From Asterella californica (taxonomy: Eukaryota > Streptophyta > Marchantiopsida > Marchantiales > Aytoniaceae): a DNA stretch of 64,000 nucleotides. The position numbers were made by a program, and so were the translations under genes. How positions within the stretch are numbered: position 1 is the stretch's first letter; every line of letters starts with the position of its first letter. Below the pieces are notes generated by a model, which saw only the letters and a list, made by a program, of their open reading frames with translations, did not search any database and had not been told where the DNA came from. Of the stretch, positions 1-10,717 are shown one piece after another. The stretch spans positions 2,027,501 to 2,091,500 of the forward strand of contig JAYKYS010000017.1 of NCBI GenBank assembly GCA_036924285.1, in the 5' to 3' direction.

Positions 1-299
1 GTCGTAAGATCAAATTCCTTGGAATTTTCAGCTGAGAAGGACTTAGGAGAGGAGGAGAGAGATAATTTCTTAACAGTGAAGCAGTTGACGCTGAAATAAA
101 GCTATTTCTACTCTGGAGAGACATATTTGTGTACCTGAGTGCGTGCTTGAGTGTTTGTTTTGCAATTGGTGGGCACAAGAGGCTGTGTTTTGAGATTTCA
201 TCATCTGCAGCGACCTATTTTCCTTTCTGGTCATTTCTCTTTGATCTATCACAGTCATGAGGTCCGCCCTCCCCAAGAAAGACTCTCACCACGACAACG
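1..299. other. Unassigned flank left of the truncated gypsy element
   Basis: No gene is recognised here. The minus-strand pol reading of the neighbouring element stops resembling an integrase near position 300, so this stretch is either flanking DNA or a rearranged end of that element. It holds an AATAAAG-like string and short open frames with no family motif. Confidence 0.4.
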
Positions 300-354
300 T
301 ACGTTGGAATACATCTGGCAAGGTATACATGATGAAACAAACTGCACTACATCC

Positions 355-2694
355 TTATACATACTTCCACCAATACTTCTCCTTTATCTTGGCAAATGTA
401 GCCCAAACTCCTCTATGACCGGTCCATAGACTCTCATGGAACTCTTTGATCAGCTTCTGCTGCAATTCTAGGTCACATACCACCCGCTGTGGTACACCTC
501 CTTGTAGCTTAGGGCGCTTCCATAGATGTCCTCCATATAAAAAGCACCCATAAGCTATTCTACGGATCCTCTTGAAATCTGCATCAGACCAGCCTTCTTG
601 CCTTTCCAATGAACTCAAATAGCGCCCAAGATCCAACCACTCGCCATCGTACATAGTTTCCTCAAATAACTCCAATGGAGCTGCAAAACAACTTCTATCC
701 CTTCTAGCAAGAGCACTAGAATGGAACTCTGTTCCCACATCCTCCTGATCATCTATCATTTCTTTCTCATCGTAATACCTAGCCCTTGATAACATATCTG
801 CCACAGGATTGTCCTTTCCTGCGATATGTCTAAACTCTGGGTTCAAGGACTTGATATATGCTATCCACCTCAACATGGCAATATCTGGAGTTGTACAGCT
901 AGTGATCATTCCTAAGAGAGGTAAACAATCTGTCTCCACAACCACAGGTGCTCCTATCAAGTATTCCTTATCACTCTTCATTGCAGTAACTACTCCCCAT
1001 AGCTCTCTCTTGACCTGAGGGTAGTCTCTCTGCCGTGAACTTAACACCTTAGCTCCAAAACGCACCACATATCTATTTCCATCCTCATCATCCTGTCCTA
1101 TAGCCCATCCAATGCCAATAGGACTAGTATCAACAGTAATGATAACAGATCTGCCCAACTCATATGTTACCTTCCGTAGGGTTGGTGGTGAAGACAACAG
1201 ATCCTTCAACTTCTTCATAGACTCGCTTTGCTCCTCTTGCCACTGAAATCTTTGCCCCTTCCTCAGCAACTTGTACAACGGATCTGCTACATGTGCAAAG
1301 TGTGGAATCCATATCTGATAAAACACACAGGCACCTAGAAATCTTCTCACCTCAGTAACCGACCCACATGTTTCCTTCATCCTTCGAATGGCATCAACCT
1401 TGTTCGGACAAGGTTTCTGACCATAAGATCCACATAGGTGCCCCACTATTAACACCTCCTGTTCCCCAAATACAGACTTTGCTCCTGATAAAGTCAAATG
1501 AACCTCCTCCAGTCGACTCAATATCTTATCACAGTCAGCTATGTGATCTGCAACAAACTTACGGCACCCCCTCTGATCCATTACCTCATTCTTCTCCTCC
1601 TCAGCACACCCTTTGATCGGCACATCATCAAGGAATGACATAGTTTTTTCAGGAATGAAATCCCTCAAAACTTTATTCATGCCATTCATCATATGTGCTA
1701 CAGAATTGGTAGCACCTTGTGGCAAGGTGCACATCCTTAGTAACCCCAAAGGTGTCCTCATTGTAGTCAAGTCTCTACTCTCAGAAGATAACTGAAACTG
1801 ATCGTAACCTGAATATAAGTCTCCCATTGAATAGATAGCACGACCAGCAAAAGCCTCTGCAAACTCGTCTACAATAGGTCCTATACCCATATTCCTGATA
1901 GTCACCTTGTTAACTGGCTGCATATCTTGAATGAATCTCAAAGCTCCACTCTTCTTCGGAACAGTAAACCATCTGCTAGAGTAGGGAGCTATAGATGGTT
2001 CCAAGATACCCATCCTAATCCTCTCATTGAGCAAGTCTATCAACTTTGATAGATGAGCTCTAGGTACATGGATAGGACGTAGATTCCAAGACACATGCGG
2101 TATAGTAAAGATTACCATAGGTGCAACTACACTTGGATCTACACATCCTACTTCATGTGACTCAAACGCAAACGCCTTACCATGTCTAGATAGCATCTCC
2201 CTGAAGCTCTTCTTCTCTTGCTCAATAAGAAATCCATCACCTCCAATCCTCAGGTCCTTCAGTGTTGTTTCTGTAAACTGGTGCCCAATTCTTCTCGGTC
2301 CTCTAAGCGTCGGTTCTCGTGCAGCTTGCTCCATCTTCTGATTGTAATCGAGTGGTAAAGGCAAAGCCACTGGTTTGACTTTCTTTGCCACTGACTTGTA
2401 CTTGGTCTCCACATACACCTCTTGTCGATCTATAAACTTATCAATTACATCATAAAGCTCCTTGGAGCTCACTCTCACCACTCTATCTACATCATCTATA
2501 GAACTTTCTACTATAGATTTCAACTCCCCTATAGTATCTACCAAATACTGCTCTTCAAACACTCCAGATATATATTCATCTCCTGCTAACTCTCCACTGT
2601 CCCACAAAGACTGCTGTACACACTTCACATGTTGCCTCTCAAACCTCTTCAGATTCTCAACCTTCCTATAACACACTGACCCACATGCCGTCAA
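355..2694 (-). CDS. pol: Gypsy pol: reverse transcriptase, RNase H, start of integrase
   Basis: The product would copy element RNA to cDNA and degrade the RNA strand. Visible RT blocks are FIQDMQPVNKV (about residues 255-265), LPQGATNS (about 324-331) and the catalytic FLDD box (about 354-357), where most gypsy RTs have Y-x-DD. RNase H follows with VDTS, KREL and ETD (about 520-590). A GKDNPVADMLSR stretch comes next, then the first half of the integrase zinc finger (HESLWTGHRG, about 753). The frame has no ATG at the listed start (TTG) and is open upstream to about 2778, overlapping the protease frame by about 40 nt, so expression by frameshift is likely. Beyond the stop at 355-357 a CIPC motif continues in another frame, so a small indel broke the zinc finger. 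The integrase core is absent. Confidence 0.8.
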   Translation of the reverse strand: MTACGSVCYRKVENLKRFERQHVKCVQQSLWDSGELAGDEYISGVFEEQYLVDTIGELKSIVESSIDDVDRVVRVSSKELYDVIDKFIDRQEVYVETKYKSVAKKVKPVALPLPLDYNQKMEQAAREPTLRGPRRIGHQFTETTLKDLRIGGDGFLIEQEKKSFREMLSRHGKAFAFESHEVGCVDPSVVAPMVIFTIPHVSWNLRPIHVPRAHLSKLIDLLNERIRMGILEPSIAPYSSRWFTVPKKSGALRFIQDMQPVNKVTIRNMGIGPIVDEFAEAFAGRAIYSMGDLYSGYDQFQLSSESRDLTTMRTPLGLLRMCTLPQGATNSVAHMMNGMNKVLRDFIPEKTMSFLDDVPIKGCAEEEKNEVMDQRGCRKFVADHIADCDKILSRLEEVHLTLSGAKSVFGEQEVLIVGHLCGSYGQKPCPNKVDAIRRMKETCGSVTEVRRFLGACVFYQIWIPHFAHVADPLYKLLRKGQRFQWQEEQSESMKKLKDLLSSPPTLRKVTYELGRSVIITVDTSPIGIGWAIGQDDEDGNRYVVRFGAKVLSSRQRDYPQVKRELWGVVTAMKSDKEYLIGAPVVVETDCLPLLGMITSCTTPDIAMLRWIAYIKSLNPEFRHIAGKDNPVADMLSRARYYDEKEMIDDQEDVGTEFHSSALARRDRSCFAAPLELFEETMYDGEWLDLGRYLSSLERQEGWSDADFKRIRRIAYGCFLYGGHLWKRPKLQGGVPQRVVCDLELQQKLIKEFHESLWTGHRGVWATFAKIKEKYWWKYV

Positions 2695-2734
2695 TCCTAA
2701 GAAGCTAGTGGATAAAGCTTCCTGCTCTACTAAA

Positions 2735-3910
2735 TCAGGCGAGAATCCTATCTCTACTGTACCGTTGAAGCTCGCTCTTCAATGGTACTCTGCCAAAACC
2801 CCTAGACTCTCTAAACTCCTGAGTAATCTTAGGTAGTGGACGGTCTCTCAAGCTATCACGGTTTCTCTCATGTTCTGCAGCAACGGTCAAAAACTGAACA
2901 GCTCTTTTGCCATCTCTACTACGTATCCTAGCATAGGCTGAACCATCATCCATAACTCGTGTCTCCATTCTAACAGTAGTAATGTAAGGCTGCCCTAGAA
3001 TGATAGGATAGGTTGACATGTCTTGTACAAAGAAATTCTGAACATCACTAATGTCACCCACAGTTACCTTGATGTTGGGACAAGCACCGTAGAGTTCTCC
3101 CCTCTGGTTGTTGGCAGCGCGGATAAGCCATCCATGGTCGGTGTCTATGGACCATCTTCCACGCTTGTACAGCTCCTTAGACATCAGATTAATCTCTGAG
3201 CCGTGATCAATCAATGCCACCACAGGTTCCTCTAGATCTCCCAGCTTCACTAAGGTCTTTGTGGTTGCTCTCGCCCAATGGTTGTGAGAATAATGGCTCT
3301 TCTGCGATGCTTCCACCTCATCTTCAAACCTCACGTGCTGATCTGATCTTCTCTCTGATACTTGAGAGCAATAACCAGCAATTTCATCTTCCTCATCCTC
3401 CGACAGTTTAGTCCCTAGAGCGTTCAGCGTAGCTACTTTGCCCAGAATCTGACGTTTCCTCTTGATGATATCTATGATAACCTCATGGAACTCACACTTT
3501 GCAATCCCAAGAATCTCACCCAAAGTAAACTCAACCTTCCCATTCAAGATACAATTCTCTAACACCTGCTTCAGGTCTGTAGCAATCTCAATGTCAGATT
3601 GAAGTTTATATGCAGGCATCTTACCCTTCTCCTTGCTTCTCTCCTTCTCCTTTGGTATTGTAGGTGGTAGATCCTCCATAGTCTCCTCCCGAGTAGGTGT
3701 TGTCTCCTGCCTTGCCTCTGGTCTAGCCCTTTCACTCCTTGTAGCAGGTCGTTTGGCTGTAGAAGCCTCACCTGCATCCTCTCTCCTGCGTTTTTCTTCT
3801 AGTAGAGCTTCATGCTGACTTCTTGCAACATAAGCATGCACTGACATAGTGTCCACAGGGTCATTCCATCCTGTAGTTTCTCGAATTGAGTTGCCAACCC
3901 TCCGTAGCAC
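2735..3910 (-). CDS. Gypsy gag C-terminal/aspartic protease frame
   Basis: A 391-codon frame between gag and pol. Residues 35-110 are charged and low-complexity. The retropepsin-like domain starts near residue 215, with ALIDHGSEINLMS at about 233-245 and a PIILGQPYI block at about 310. The active-site triplet is D-H-G instead of the usual D-T/S-G. I believe related elements share this, but could not check. The first listed codon is GTG; a TAG lies four codons upstream in this frame, so translation most likely enters by a +1 shift from the gag frame within the overlap at 3861-3919. It ends in TGA at 2735, overlapping the pol frame. Confidence 0.75.
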   Translation of the reverse strand: MLRRVGNSIRETTGWNDPVDTMSVHAYVARSQHEALLEEKRRREDAGEASTAKRPATRSERARPEARQETTPTREETMEDLPPTIPKEKERSKEKGKMPAYKLQSDIEIATDLKQVLENCILNGKVEFTLGEILGIAKCEFHEVIIDIIKRKRQILGKVATLNALGTKLSEDEEDEIAGYCSQVSERRSDQHVRFEDEVEASQKSHYSHNHWARATTKTLVKLGDLEEPVVALIDHGSEINLMSKELYKRGRWSIDTDHGWLIRAANNQRGELYGACPNIKVTVGDISDVQNFFVQDMSTYPIILGQPYITTVRMETRVMDDGSAYARIRSRDGKRAVQFLTVAAEHERNRDSLRDRPLPKITQEFRESRGFGRVPLKSELQRYSRDRILA

Positions 3911-5126
3911 ATCCTTTGTCTAACTCTATTCTAGCTACGGACCGCACTACATCAGACCACAACCCAGTAGTCCCTTTCTCTCTCTCCATTTCCACTTTCA
4001 CTCCACACGTAGCAGCATTCACAAGAGAAACAGCATGTGATGCTGATATCTCATTCACAAGTCTCTTCATACCACCCTTGCCAAAGTTGGTTCCCAGCAT
4101 CATCCCAGTCTCTCTCAAATGGATCTTACCATCTTTGAAGAATATAAGATCCTTCCTCAATGCATCTGAAAACTCTCCACAATCTCTTCTTACATGGTCT
4201 AGGCTATCGCACCATATACAACGATGAACAAAGCCTTCTCTCATCTGAGGTCTCTGCAGAGCAGGCTGTACATTCTGCTCCTTCTCTTCTAACCTAGTGA
4301 GCTTAAGCTTAAGCTCCTTCATACCCTTAATCAACTCATCAAGCGATGAGTCTTCCTCTCTAGCAATTACCACAGCGAGCTTAGTAGGCAACTGCTTGAC
4401 AGGAATTATCAGAGGTGTTGCTTCACTTACCACCACCTTGTCCCTTCTTCTCTGTCTCTTGGTCAGCAAAGAGACAGCCTCTTCAACCTCCTTCCAATCA
4501 GTCTTCAATTCTCTCTCCTCACTCTTGTCTTCCAACAACAGCTCAAGCTTCTCCTGAATAGTCACGTCTGCTGCTTGTAGGAAAAGTTCGGTCTTCTCAA
4601 CCTCTAGTGTAAGCTTCTCTGTCCTAGAAAGCTGAGCATATTGACGATCAAACTCCCTTAACAACTCATTTACAGACAAACCTTTGTTAGGCTTCACCAC
4701 CCACTCCAAGAATGTTCTCTTGGTCACCCTCTCTGAGTCTTCAGTGTAGTACTCCTCCTTCAAAGCTCGCATAAAGCTCTCCCAACTCTGTCCTTGCTGC
4801 TGCTTGAGCTCCTTCACACGCCCACGAATCTCAGGGACAACTACAAGTTCAAAGTTCTCCACCATCTCCTTCTCAAGTACATTGTTCACCTCCATCTCCC
4901 TAGCATAGTATCGCACATACTTGGAAATATCTGTACCCTTGAACTGGTCCATCTGATGCACCACAGATTGCAACGCCTTGGTTGCTAATACCTCCTTCCT
5001 CTCTGTGCTCTGCTGCTGCAGCATAAACATGGAAAAAGCTTGGAACATCTTCATCGTAGCAGCATCCAACTGAACAGGTTGCTGAGCAGCAGCAGCAGCT
5101 CCACTTGATGATCCTTGGTTGGCCAT
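3861..5126 (-). CDS. gag: Gypsy gag (capsid-nucleocapsid) polyprotein
   Basis: A 421-codon frame beginning at an ATG (5124-5126). It has an Ala/Gln-rich start, a helical retrotransposon gag region (about 55-190), a charged segment, and one CCHC zinc knuckle (CIWCDSLDHVRRDC, about 303-316) for nucleic-acid binding. Gag assembles the cytoplasmic virus-like particle that packages the element RNA. The frame ends about 50 nt inside the downstream protease frame, which is offset +1. The ATG lies only about 12 nt downstream of the candidate LTR end (GTTACA). Confidence 0.8.
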   Translation of the reverse strand: MANQGSSSGAAAAAQQPVQLDAATMKMFQAFSMFMLQQQSTERKEVLATKALQSVVHQMDQFKGTDISKYVRYYAREMEVNNVLEKEMVENFELVVVPEIRGRVKELKQQQGQSWESFMRALKEEYYTEDSERVTKRTFLEWVVKPNKGLSVNELLREFDRQYAQLSRTEKLTLEVEKTELFLQAADVTIQEKLELLLEDKSEERELKTDWKEVEEAVSLLTKRQRRRDKVVVSEATPLIIPVKQLPTKLAVVIAREEDSSLDELIKGMKELKLKLTRLEEKEQNVQPALQRPQMREGFVHRCIWCDSLDHVRRDCGEFSDALRKDLIFFKDGKIHLRETGMMLGTNFGKGGMKRLVNEISASHAVSLVNAATCGVKVEMEREKGTTGLWSDVVRSVARIELDKGCATEGWQLNSRNYRME

Positions 5127-5138
5127 GATATCTGATCC

Positions 5139-6498
5139 TGTAACACTCTCAAGAAAACTCCCACCCTAGGTGTTTCACGTCGAGTTCACCAAAAAGAGAG
5201 TATGTCGGAGTGTAATCCGTCTACCTAGGAAAGCGCCGGGCATCTGGCTGTGGTTGTTCACTCAAGAGGTTGGCTTTCAGGTCACAATATGGCTATAAAC
5301 ACTCACACAGATGGTCTCACACAGATGTGTAAGATCTAGTAATATACCCAGAAGGCAAAATTCAGGTCTAGCTGGCAGTAATAGGATTCGGCGATGAACT
5401 TTGACACTCAAGGAGAGGAAAACTATGAAGGTTTAGACCTCTAAACTTCCCCTACATGCAAATGAGGTACTACTGAACTCACAGACGAAATTTCAGCCTG
5501 AGATCAAATTCTGACACGGAGATATGAACAGAAAAGTTTTGAGCAAGAAAACTACGGCAATTTCTGGTACCTAGCTGGCTATTTCAACCTATAACAGGAG
5601 TTTGGCTCGATCAATTTCGAAGTTTCTTACAAGATTTGCAGTCTACAGGGTGCTGAACATCCCTGTGAAGTTGGGACTCCTGAATGTACACAGAACTGTA
5701 GATCTCCTCCTCTGAAGTCGCTGCTCTAGATTAAGAGCTTTTCAGACCCCCTCAGCTTCAGCAGCCGTCCTGAATTACTCAGTTGCTCAATCGATATGAA
5801 ACTTTTTGTGAAATCGTAGCCCTGCTGGCGGAGAACACAACCTCGAAGTTTTGAAGCAATTTCCTCAAATCTGCTGCGAGTGACACTGAAAACCCTAAAT
5901 CCAACCAAAATGATTCAATTCTAGCACAATCCGAACTTCAATTGCTCATAACTCCGTCTTTATTGACTCAAATCGATCGAAATTTTCACTGGAAGTGCTT
6001 GGCATGACGAGACCTCTCTCCCTGTGCTCTCAGATTTCGAAGATCCCCCACCAAATGCTCGAACTCCACTCTAGAGCTCTGTTTCTAAATTTAGAATTTA
6101 ACAAAAGACAAAAACAGACCAATGGGAGTTCATAGCTCCACTTGGTTGTCCTTTAGTACCCTAAACCACGTGGCAACTTAGTTTTACTCATAGGCTACCA
6201 CGTCAAGCCCCCTAGAGTGCCAGCGTAAAACTTAAATTACTTAAAACGACACGCAGCCCCGAAAAATAACTTAAATCAGCTAGAAAGCGTGCATGGGCGA
6301 CACGCAAATACAACCCATGAGCTTAAGTCCTATCAACATAGTAATCAACCTACTAAGACTCAAAATAGTGTTAACACCGTATGCAAAGGTGTCAAACATA
6401 TACATAAACGACTAGAAGTAATATAAGCTAACTTCTAGAACTACTAAACTCAAGCGTCGAAGTAGAAATATAACATGTAGCCGCCAAGTAGCGCGACA
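5139..6498 (-). repeat. Candidate 5' LTR/leader of the first gypsy element
   Basis: Non-coding DNA upstream of gag. Read on the minus strand it would begin TGTCGCGC (6498) and end GTGTTACA (5139), giving TG...CA ends and about 1.36 kb. No second copy exists in the window because the 3' end is truncated, so the boundaries are inferred only. No convincing open frame lies inside. Confidence 0.3.
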
Positions 6499-8830
6499 AC
6501 GCTTTCGCGGCTCTTTGTAAGCTTCGATCTTCCACCCATTCCTTCCCTATCTGTCCTCCAGAAAGAGACAAGTTGTGCTCCCCTGCAAGTGCCACTTCCT
6601 CGAGATCATGGGTAGGATCTTTTTCTCTAACTCATACCTTCGGTTCTCTGCTTCTGACCTGTGGAAGACCTTACGCCACCATTCCACTATCCAGGAAGAT
6701 GATCTTCTTCGGGCTACTCCTGTCTTCGCAGGTACACGGTTGCGAGGAGGCAATGCTGTCCAAACCTTCTACAGAAGACCTTGGTCTGCGAGGTTCCAAT
6801 CCCACAGGAAGAAGTCGAGACCCAACTCCTTGATGAAGGGTTTGGCCTCTGCCAACTCTACTGTCGGTAACACCAACCCTCGAGGATGCATCGACATACT
6901 TCAAGCTCATTTACACTAAGTCACACGCACTTATTGTGAGCCGAAGGCTCAGATCTTCCCAAGTCTTCACAGTCTAGCTTCCACTTTAGAAGACGAATCT
7001 AGTCTTCTAGAAGACAACTATTCCGTCTTTCGGGATTCTAACAGTGCTTCCTAAGTACCTCTCGTCTTCCGAGCTATATCTAAACAATCCTAACTAAGCA
7101 AGGCATCGCATGGATTCTTAAGAAGACAACTCTCCTTGCATTTCATCCTACTTCCTAACAGAAGATACAAAATATGAGAGAAGCAGATTGTATGAGAAGT
7201 TCAGAAGATGGTCGTGGGCTCCTGCTGTGACAGTGGCCTTCAGGAAGAGTCCCGGGATAGCTTCCGATTCAATGACGTTCTCGGAAGACTTCTCGCGACC
7301 AGGCTTCCCTTCACTGGTCTCACCTGTCTTCTGCTTCCGACACGCAATCTAACCTCACAACAGACACAAGACATTCATACTCTGTTCTTCCGACTTCTCA
7401 CCTCTCATACACACTCAGAAGAAACTTGCTGCATGACGAGAAAACATGACCCTCGACCATTCTCTCCAGATTCTACCCGCAAGACTTCTCACAACTCTCT
7501 TCTATGTTCGGGAAGAAGAAGAAGGAATAGGCTGCTATGGGTCGGACAGAAGAGACCCGTAAAGGACCCTCACGTCTTCTCGCGCATTCTGCCAGCCTTT
7601 CCAACCTTCTAGTCTCTCTAGGAAGATGTGGATTTGAGAAGCTTGGAAGATCGGGAGGCACAGGCCTGGTTCCCAACTTCCAGCTTCTCGAAACAACAAA
7701 CAACTCACCAAGTCACTCAGGATTCGTACCAAGCCTCTCTCAACACAAAACCCAATCCAATCCAATCTTGATATGAATTGCACACAGTCGTCGTCCGAAG
7801 ACGTTCAGATGTCCAGAAGTGTCTTCCGAAGATGTTCAGATCTTCTGAAGCGTCTTCTGTCCAGAGATTCGAGAGTAGAGGTGCGATAGGGTAGGAAAAT
7901 TGATAGCTGCTGGATCGAATTGGAGAATGAGAGACAGGGAAGCTCGATTATAGCTCGAGAAGAAGCGAGAAGATGTCTGTCCAAAATTGGGCAGCGTTTC
8001 CGCGTCCAATTTCACAAAAGGAAATTTTGGGATGGGGAAAGTGATCGATGGGCTTCTTGCAAACAAGCGAGGAAGCGCGGGGAACACTAAATCAAAGACG
8101 AGAAGCGGTGGGAAGGAGAAAGAACATGGGAAGAACCTCAAACAGTCTTCTCGCTGCTTCCCGTAGTGCCTTCACTCTTCTATGCGCTTTTGGCTCCACC
8201 TCAGCTTCCAATGCGACCTCACAGAACTGCTCCTATCGTCGATTTTGAGCTACGTCTTGCTGCTTCCTCAATCGATCAGCGCTCCATCTTCGATTCTTCT
8301 TCAATCGTCCTTCAATGTCTGCTTCCGGGAGTCTACAAGAGACTCTTTTAGCTCGATGCTTCCTATTCTCACAGAATCCTCCTCTCGCTCTCTCTCTGAC
8401 CTCGATTTGATCCTTGCTGTCCATGATTTCACTATGCTCGCTTTTCCTCACTCAATTTGATATCTCCAAAATCAATCTTCTGCGCGCGGTGACATTCAAT
8501 GCGAGAAGCAGTCGTTGATTCTGCGCTAATGCGCTTCTCCCGTATCTTCTTGCGCGATTAGGGGTTCTTCGACCTATCTGACCTACCTACTACCTTGGGC
8601 TATCTGGTAGGTACACCTACCCTCCTACTGGGTGGTGCGTGGTTGACACACATACAGTCGTGATCGTTGTTGCTGTCGCTGTCTTCTGGAAGACACGCGT
8701 CTTCCGTCTTCCGTCTTCCGAAGACTTGATCGGGAAGACGTCTTCTCAGAAGATGTCCTTCTTCCATCTTCGGAAGAAGTCGACTTCTTACAAAAAGTTC
8801 TTAAGACCATCTTTCTTCTAAGCAAGATGT
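6499..8830. other. Unassigned region rich in TCTTC/GAAGA motifs
   Basis: No gene family is recognised. Open frames of 60-134 codons occur on both strands but show no domain and overlap each other. The stretch is crowded with TCTTC and GAAGA, often as palindromes such as TCTTCCGAAGA, densest at 8680-8780. It could be an old LTR of an element like E, whose LTR is also rich in TTCG/CGAA. That is a guess. Confidence 0.35.
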
Positions 8831-8939
8831 AATCTTAAACAACAAGGTTATTTCAATTACAGGGACATGTGATTAACTTCAAAACTTTCAAAAATTCGTA
8901 CATCCTGTAAATTGTGGACACCACACAAATGATATGTAC

Positions 8940-10717
8940 CTTTTCAACAAACGGTCTTTTCAACATCTGGGTCAACTATCCAGATCTGGTAATATCCTGA
9001 CTTCAAGTCTATCCTGCTGAAGTACTTTATGCCATCTAACCTATCAAACGAATTATCTATCCTTGGCAAGGGATAATTATTCTTCACCATCATCTTATTG
9101 AGCGCATGATAATGTACGCAGAGTCATAACTTCTCATCCTTCTTCTTTGCAAGAATTGGGGCTCCATAAGGTGACTTGCTGGTTTGCATATATCCTCGCG
9201 TCAATAGCTCACCGAGTTGCCTTGCCCTTTTCTTTGGTCCTTGAAAATTATATCATAACCTGACCTCAGGATCGATCATAATTCTCAGTTCCAATGTTAG
9301 TTCAAAGAGTTCTTGGTATCATTCGAAAGGTCTTGCCGAGACATTTTCAATGATATATTACTCGCCTCCAGATTTTACCTAGAGCTCCGTCAACGACCCA
9401 AAACGTTGTTGGAGCTCCAACACTTAGTATTTCTCGGAAGAACCGTGGTCCAACGTCAGACTGGGACCTTGTGGTTTGGACCAACGTCCATTTGCGCCAG
9501 ACCCACATCTCATACTTGCAATACGCATGAATGTCATCCATCTCGCACATTATGAAGTTCTCTATGAATTTCAACTTTCCACATGCAAATCATGCATCCA
9601 AGACCACTCGAGAAGTTTGGTACGTCTTGCCCTAGGCAAAGTGTATTTGAATAAGCTTGTCTGTCTTGGAGGTAGACAAGCCCAACTTCTTCACCCACTT
9701 CGGACTTATGAAGGATTAGATCGTTCATGTGTCCACAAGGAAGATAACATCACGATTAACAACTTTGGCTTGTAGAAACATCAGTCTTGCAATCTTCTTT
9801 GTGGTTCCTACGGTCACAGTTATCTAGCCCTCCAACAAGTCCTTTGCAACAAACAAATTCATGCTACAGTTACTAACCTTAGGCTTCGTGCACCCATTAG
9901 CAATATGCATGCCTTTCTTATAGCAAGTAAACTTAAAATCATTGCTTTTCTGAGGTGTTTGCTCCTTTGGTTTCGACCCTATTTGTTGCGCGCTTTGCTG
10001 CCGAGACAGAAGAGCCTTTCTGATCCTTCTCACCCATCTCATTATCGCTTGAATCCATTGTTCTCCTTATGAATCTGTCCATGCTACGTGATTCAAAGAC
10101 TTTTTGTTGTTGGACTTTGTCGTCTTTAATCCGCTCCGCTAATTCTAAAAGTTTGGCACATGTCTCAAGTAGCTTTGGCATCCAAAATAGAGTTTTCTCT
10201 GAGCTGGGAAAGAGTTCATCCTATGCCCTAAAATGACATCGACAAATTTATCTTGCAAAGCTTTCGAGTAGACGAAGAACTCTCTTGGTCTGCTTCAAGC
10301 TCGGTGATACATTTATCCCTAGAGACAATGCCCACTTGCATGATCTTCATCATCTTGATGAGCTCTGCATACAAAGCTCTTGACTTATCGCTCCTGAATC
10401 ATTGAGCACTATCGACAATACTCCATCTTGTTGCATATGTGTCGCAATTGATACATAGCTTCTTCGACATTGAGACAAAAATTGCTGGTTATCGTCTCTT
10501 GACTGTATACACCTCGATGTCAACTCGAGTCGATTTGACACCTGGTGTCAGCTGCCACTTGTTTCTTGGATTTCCTTTTGGAGCTATGTCTCACGTCAGT
10601 CATTGCTCCAAGCGTTCACCTAGAAACATTGATCCATTTCGTATCTCGCATCCCTCCTTAAGTCTTTAGTCGCTACCTCGAGTTCTTGCTAATCGAAGCG
10701 TTGGCTTGATATCACTT
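8940..10717 (-). pseudogene. Decayed chromovirus gag-pol fragments (RT, protease, gag)
   Basis: Minus-strand fragments match chromovirus C by eye. 8949-9225 matches its RT start (C 45301-45560). 9520-10200 matches protease, zinc knuckle and gag C-terminus (C 46005-46680). 10200-10700 matches gag N-terminus and leader. Many stops and small indels break every frame. Between the RT and protease parts, about 9228-9520 is an internal piece of the family LTR rather than coding sequence, so the copy is chimeric as well as decayed. A degenerate primer site (GATATCA) lies at about 10708-10714, next to the LTR. Confidence 0.75.
9228..9520 (-). repeat. Internal chromovirus LTR fragment embedded in pol
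   Basis: By eye this matches the middle of the chromovirus LTR (compare 41598-41890), including the runs around TTTGGTCCTTGAAAATTAT and GGAGCTCCAACACTTAG. It occupies the place where the RT N-terminal/protease linker should be. Confidence 0.65.

Larger units (their letters stand above)
300..5138 (-). mobile_element. Ty3/gypsy retrotransposon of a divergent clade, internal region, 3'-truncated
   Basis: Three minus-strand frames in the order gag, protease, RT-RNase H-integrase zinc finger mark this as a Ty3/gypsy element. Each successive frame is shifted +1 relative to the one before it. The element is cut within the integrase HHCC zinc finger near position 300, so the integrase core and 3' LTR are missing. 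RT motifs (FLDD, LPQGATNS) differ from the other gypsy families in the window. From memory such RTs resemble a group also common in fungi; this was not tested. Confidence 0.85.

Noticed and set aside
7208..8460. Possible host gene from several overlapping 70-134 codon frames
   Set aside because: Frames on both strands overlap, no domain, no splice pattern I could support; biased composition explains their length.
8686..8780. CRISPR-like array of GTCTTCC repeats
   Set aside because: Repeat units are 5-7 bp with no regular spacers, in eukaryotic DNA.
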